Shown here in pieces: positions 13,104-14,388 of a stretch of DNA of 14,388 bases. Every line of letters starts with the position of its first letter. Position 1 is the first letter of the stretch. The notes beneath the pieces were generated by a model that worked only from the letters and a program-made list of their open reading frames with translations, was not told the origin of the DNA and did no database searches. Both the position numbers and the translations under genes were made by a program. The stretch is from Actinomycetota bacterium. Its GTDB lineage: Bacteria > Actinomycetota > Thermoleophilia > Gaiellales > Gaiellaceae. The stretch covers positions 4,600-18,987 of the forward strand of contig PMXT01000058.1 in the NCBI GenBank assembly GCA_003170995.1. The letters run 5' to 3'.

Positions 13104-14212
13104 GGCTTCGCCTCCTGAGTCGCTCGGATAGCGCTAACTTCTTCGCGAATGTCTATTCCCACCGGGCACCAAGTGATGCAGCGGCCACAACCGACGCAGC
13201 CCTGCGTGTCGAACTGGTCGTTCCAGGTCGCGAGCTTGTGGATCAGCCACTGACGGTAGCGGGACTGCAGCGAGCGGCGCGTGCCGCCCCCGTGCATCTC
13301 CGAGTACTGAGCTGTGAAGCAGGAATCCCACTTGCGCGTACGCTCGCTGCCTGCGCCCGAGAGGTCGTTCGCGTCGTCAACCGTGGTGCAGAAGCAGGTC
13401 GGGCAGGCAAGCGTGCAGTTGGTGCAGGCCAGACAGCGCCCAGCAACGTCGTCGTAGCGCGGGTGCTCGAGATTGGCGAGCAAGAGATCGCGCACGTCGC
13501 TGCGATCGAGCGTGATTCCCATCTTCTCGCGAGCTGTGTCGGTCACCTTCTGGGCGGCCGAGAGATCGGCATCCGCGGCCGGCTGCTGCGGGAGCTTGGC
13601 CAGTAGCTCGGCGCCTTCACCGGTGCCGGCTTCGGCCAGGAAGCGATGCGCGCCGTCGAGGATCTCGGTCAAGACGAGGTCGTAGCCGTCCTCGGCCTTG
13701 GGGCCGGTGTTCATCGAGGCGCAGAAGCAGTTCGCCGCCGGCTCGCCGCAGTTGACGGCGATGACGAACGAGTTCTTGCGTCGCGCCAGGTAGTCCCCGT
13801 CGGCGAAGGAGCCGCCGATGAGAACGCGATCCTGGATCTTGATCGCGGCAACCTCGCAGGGCCGAACGCCGAAGAAGGCGGTTCGCTTGGCCTCGGCGGC
13901 GTCCTCAGCTGCCTTGAAGCTCCCATGTGTGCGCTCGATCTGGAGTAGGCGCACGCTCGGAGCGAGTAGCTCGCGCTTCCACGACTGCGGCCCAACCGCA
14001 TAGCCGAAGCGGGCTTCGTCGTCACGGAGTTCGAGTTTGTACGAGCCTGGGGCCTGAACATCTTTCCATCCGACCGGAAGCTCGGCGGCGGAAGCTATCT
14101 CGTCGTAGACGATCGCCTTGTCGCGGACTGTCGGCGCGACCACGCGCCAGTCACGACGGCGAAGTTCCTCGACGATCGCCTCGAGCGCCTCGGGCGCGAG
14201 AACGGCCCGCAT
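13100..14212 (-). CDS. hydB: Hydrogenase beta subunit, 4Fe-4S dicluster protein
   Basis: This 370-residue protein is the first gene of the operon and resembles the beta subunit of group 3b sulfhydrogenases and anaerobic sulfite reductase A. The N-terminal 200 residues include [16 protein letters not shown] (113-128) and [19 protein letters not shown] (153-171), both characteristic of that subunit. The C-terminal ferredoxin part has C260-x2-C263-x2-C266-x3-C270-P, extra C273 and C275, and C339-x2-C342-x2-C345-x3-C349-P, binding two 4Fe-4S clusters. It would carry electrons between the gamma subunit and other partners. ATG 14212 is favoured by AAAGGAG (complement of 14219-14225) at 6-nt spacing; an upstream frame to 14299 lacks such support. 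Its TGA overlaps the next GTG. Confidence 0.92.
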   Translation of the reverse strand: MRAVLAPEALEAIVEELRRRDWRVVAPTVRDKAIVYDEIASAAELPVGWKDVQAPGSYKLELRDDEARFGYAVGPQSWKRELLAPSVRLLQIERTHGSFKAAEDAAEAKRTAFFGVRPCEVAAIKIQDRVLIGGSFADGDYLARRKNSFVIAVNCGEPAANCFCASMNTGPKAEDGYDLVLTEILDGAHRFLAEAGTGEGAELLAKLPQQPAADADLSAAQKVTDTAREKMGITLDRSDVRDLLLANLEHPRYDDVAGRCLACTNCTLACPTCFCTTVDDANDLSGAGSERTRKWDSCFTAQYSEMHGGGTRRSLQSRYRQWLIHKLATWNDQFDTQGCVGCGRCITWCPVGIDIREEVSAIRATQEAKP

Positions 14213-14218
14213 GGCTTG

Positions 14219-14225
14219 CTCCTTT
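14219..14225 (-). promoter_or_regulatory. Shine-Dalgarno site of the hydrogenase operon
   Basis: AAAGGAG on the minus strand lies 6 nt before ATG 14212, fixing the beta-subunit start. It is the strongest ribosome site in the operon, whose other genes start inside or against their upstream neighbours. Confidence 0.75.
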
Positions 14226-14369
14226 CGTTCGCTCGTCAGCGCAAATCCCTTTCTCTTGGACGACACGCGAACTTTCTCGGGTCGCCTTCGCTCTCGCATC
14301 GGTACCGCGGCCCGGTGAGCTTGCGGAAAGCCCGCATGCCCCGGGCGACAGCACCGATGCCCGCGCCTG

Positions 14370-14387
14370 CAGCGTACATCTACGCTG
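14370..14387. promoter_or_regulatory. 18-bp inverted repeat upstream of the hydrogenase operon
   Basis: CAGCGTA (14370-14376), spacer CATC, TACGCTG (14381-14387) is a perfect 7-bp dyad, 158 bases before the operon's first codon. It could be an operator for a dimeric regulator or a hairpin of a neighbouring transcript. The region 14226-14369 shows nothing else I can support. Confidence 0.35.
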
Positions 14388-14388
14388 A

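Overview
The window reads as chromosomal DNA of a fairly GC-rich bacterium, most plausibly an actinobacterium, perhaps of the Thermoleophilia type. The basis is the gene repertoire, GTG and TTG starts, hairpins without U-tails, and a TAGATT box placed for a leaderless transcript. This is inference from style; no rRNA or universal marker is present.

Region 1 (1-5774, + strand) is a carbohydrate locus. It holds the 3' end of a sugar-binding protein, a strong intercistronic hairpin, two MalF/MalG-type ABC permeases, a cytoplasmic GH13 alpha-glucosidase, and a secreted right-handed beta-helix enzyme. The Asp pattern of the last one (D351, D374, D375) matches GH87 alpha-1,3-glucanase/mycodextranase. 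Together they suggest external cleavage of an alpha-1,3-containing glucan, oligosaccharide import, and internal hydrolysis to glucose. No transport ATPase is in the window. The GH13 gene has no ATG, GTG or TTG before its conserved N-terminus, while an ATG overlapping the upstream stop lies one base out of frame. This points to a one-base deletion, a sequence error, or unusual initiation.

Region 2 (5775-8398, + strand) is a 326-base leader with several mutually exclusive hairpins, followed by a membrane GGDEF-EAL protein. Its GGDEF signature is degenerate (LGDDF), while its EAL domain keeps every catalytic residue I can place, so it is most likely a c-di-GMP phosphodiesterase.

Region 3 (8399-9025) is a junction zone. 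It holds a hairpin, a TAGATT box directly before a 42-codon Lrp/AsnC-like small ORF, a decayed second copy of the 3' part of hypA, and two roughly 86-nt tandem repeats, each opening with the palindrome GGTGTC-A-GACACC.

Region 4 (9022-14212, - strand) is a seven-gene operon for a bidirectional, group 3b-like [NiFe] hydrogenase. In transcription order it encodes the 4Fe-4S beta subunit, a stand-alone cyclic-nucleotide-binding-fold protein, the FAD/NAD(P)/2Fe-2S gamma subunit, the small subunit, the NiFe large subunit, the C-terminal maturation protease, and a short HypA-like protein lacking the zinc-finger domain. All six gene junctions overlap, implying tight translational coupling. Electrons would pass between H2 at the large subunit and NAD(P)H at gamma, through the iron-sulfur clusters of the other subunits. 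The unit starts from a good Shine-Dalgarno sequence at 14219-14225, and an 18-bp inverted repeat lies at the window edge.
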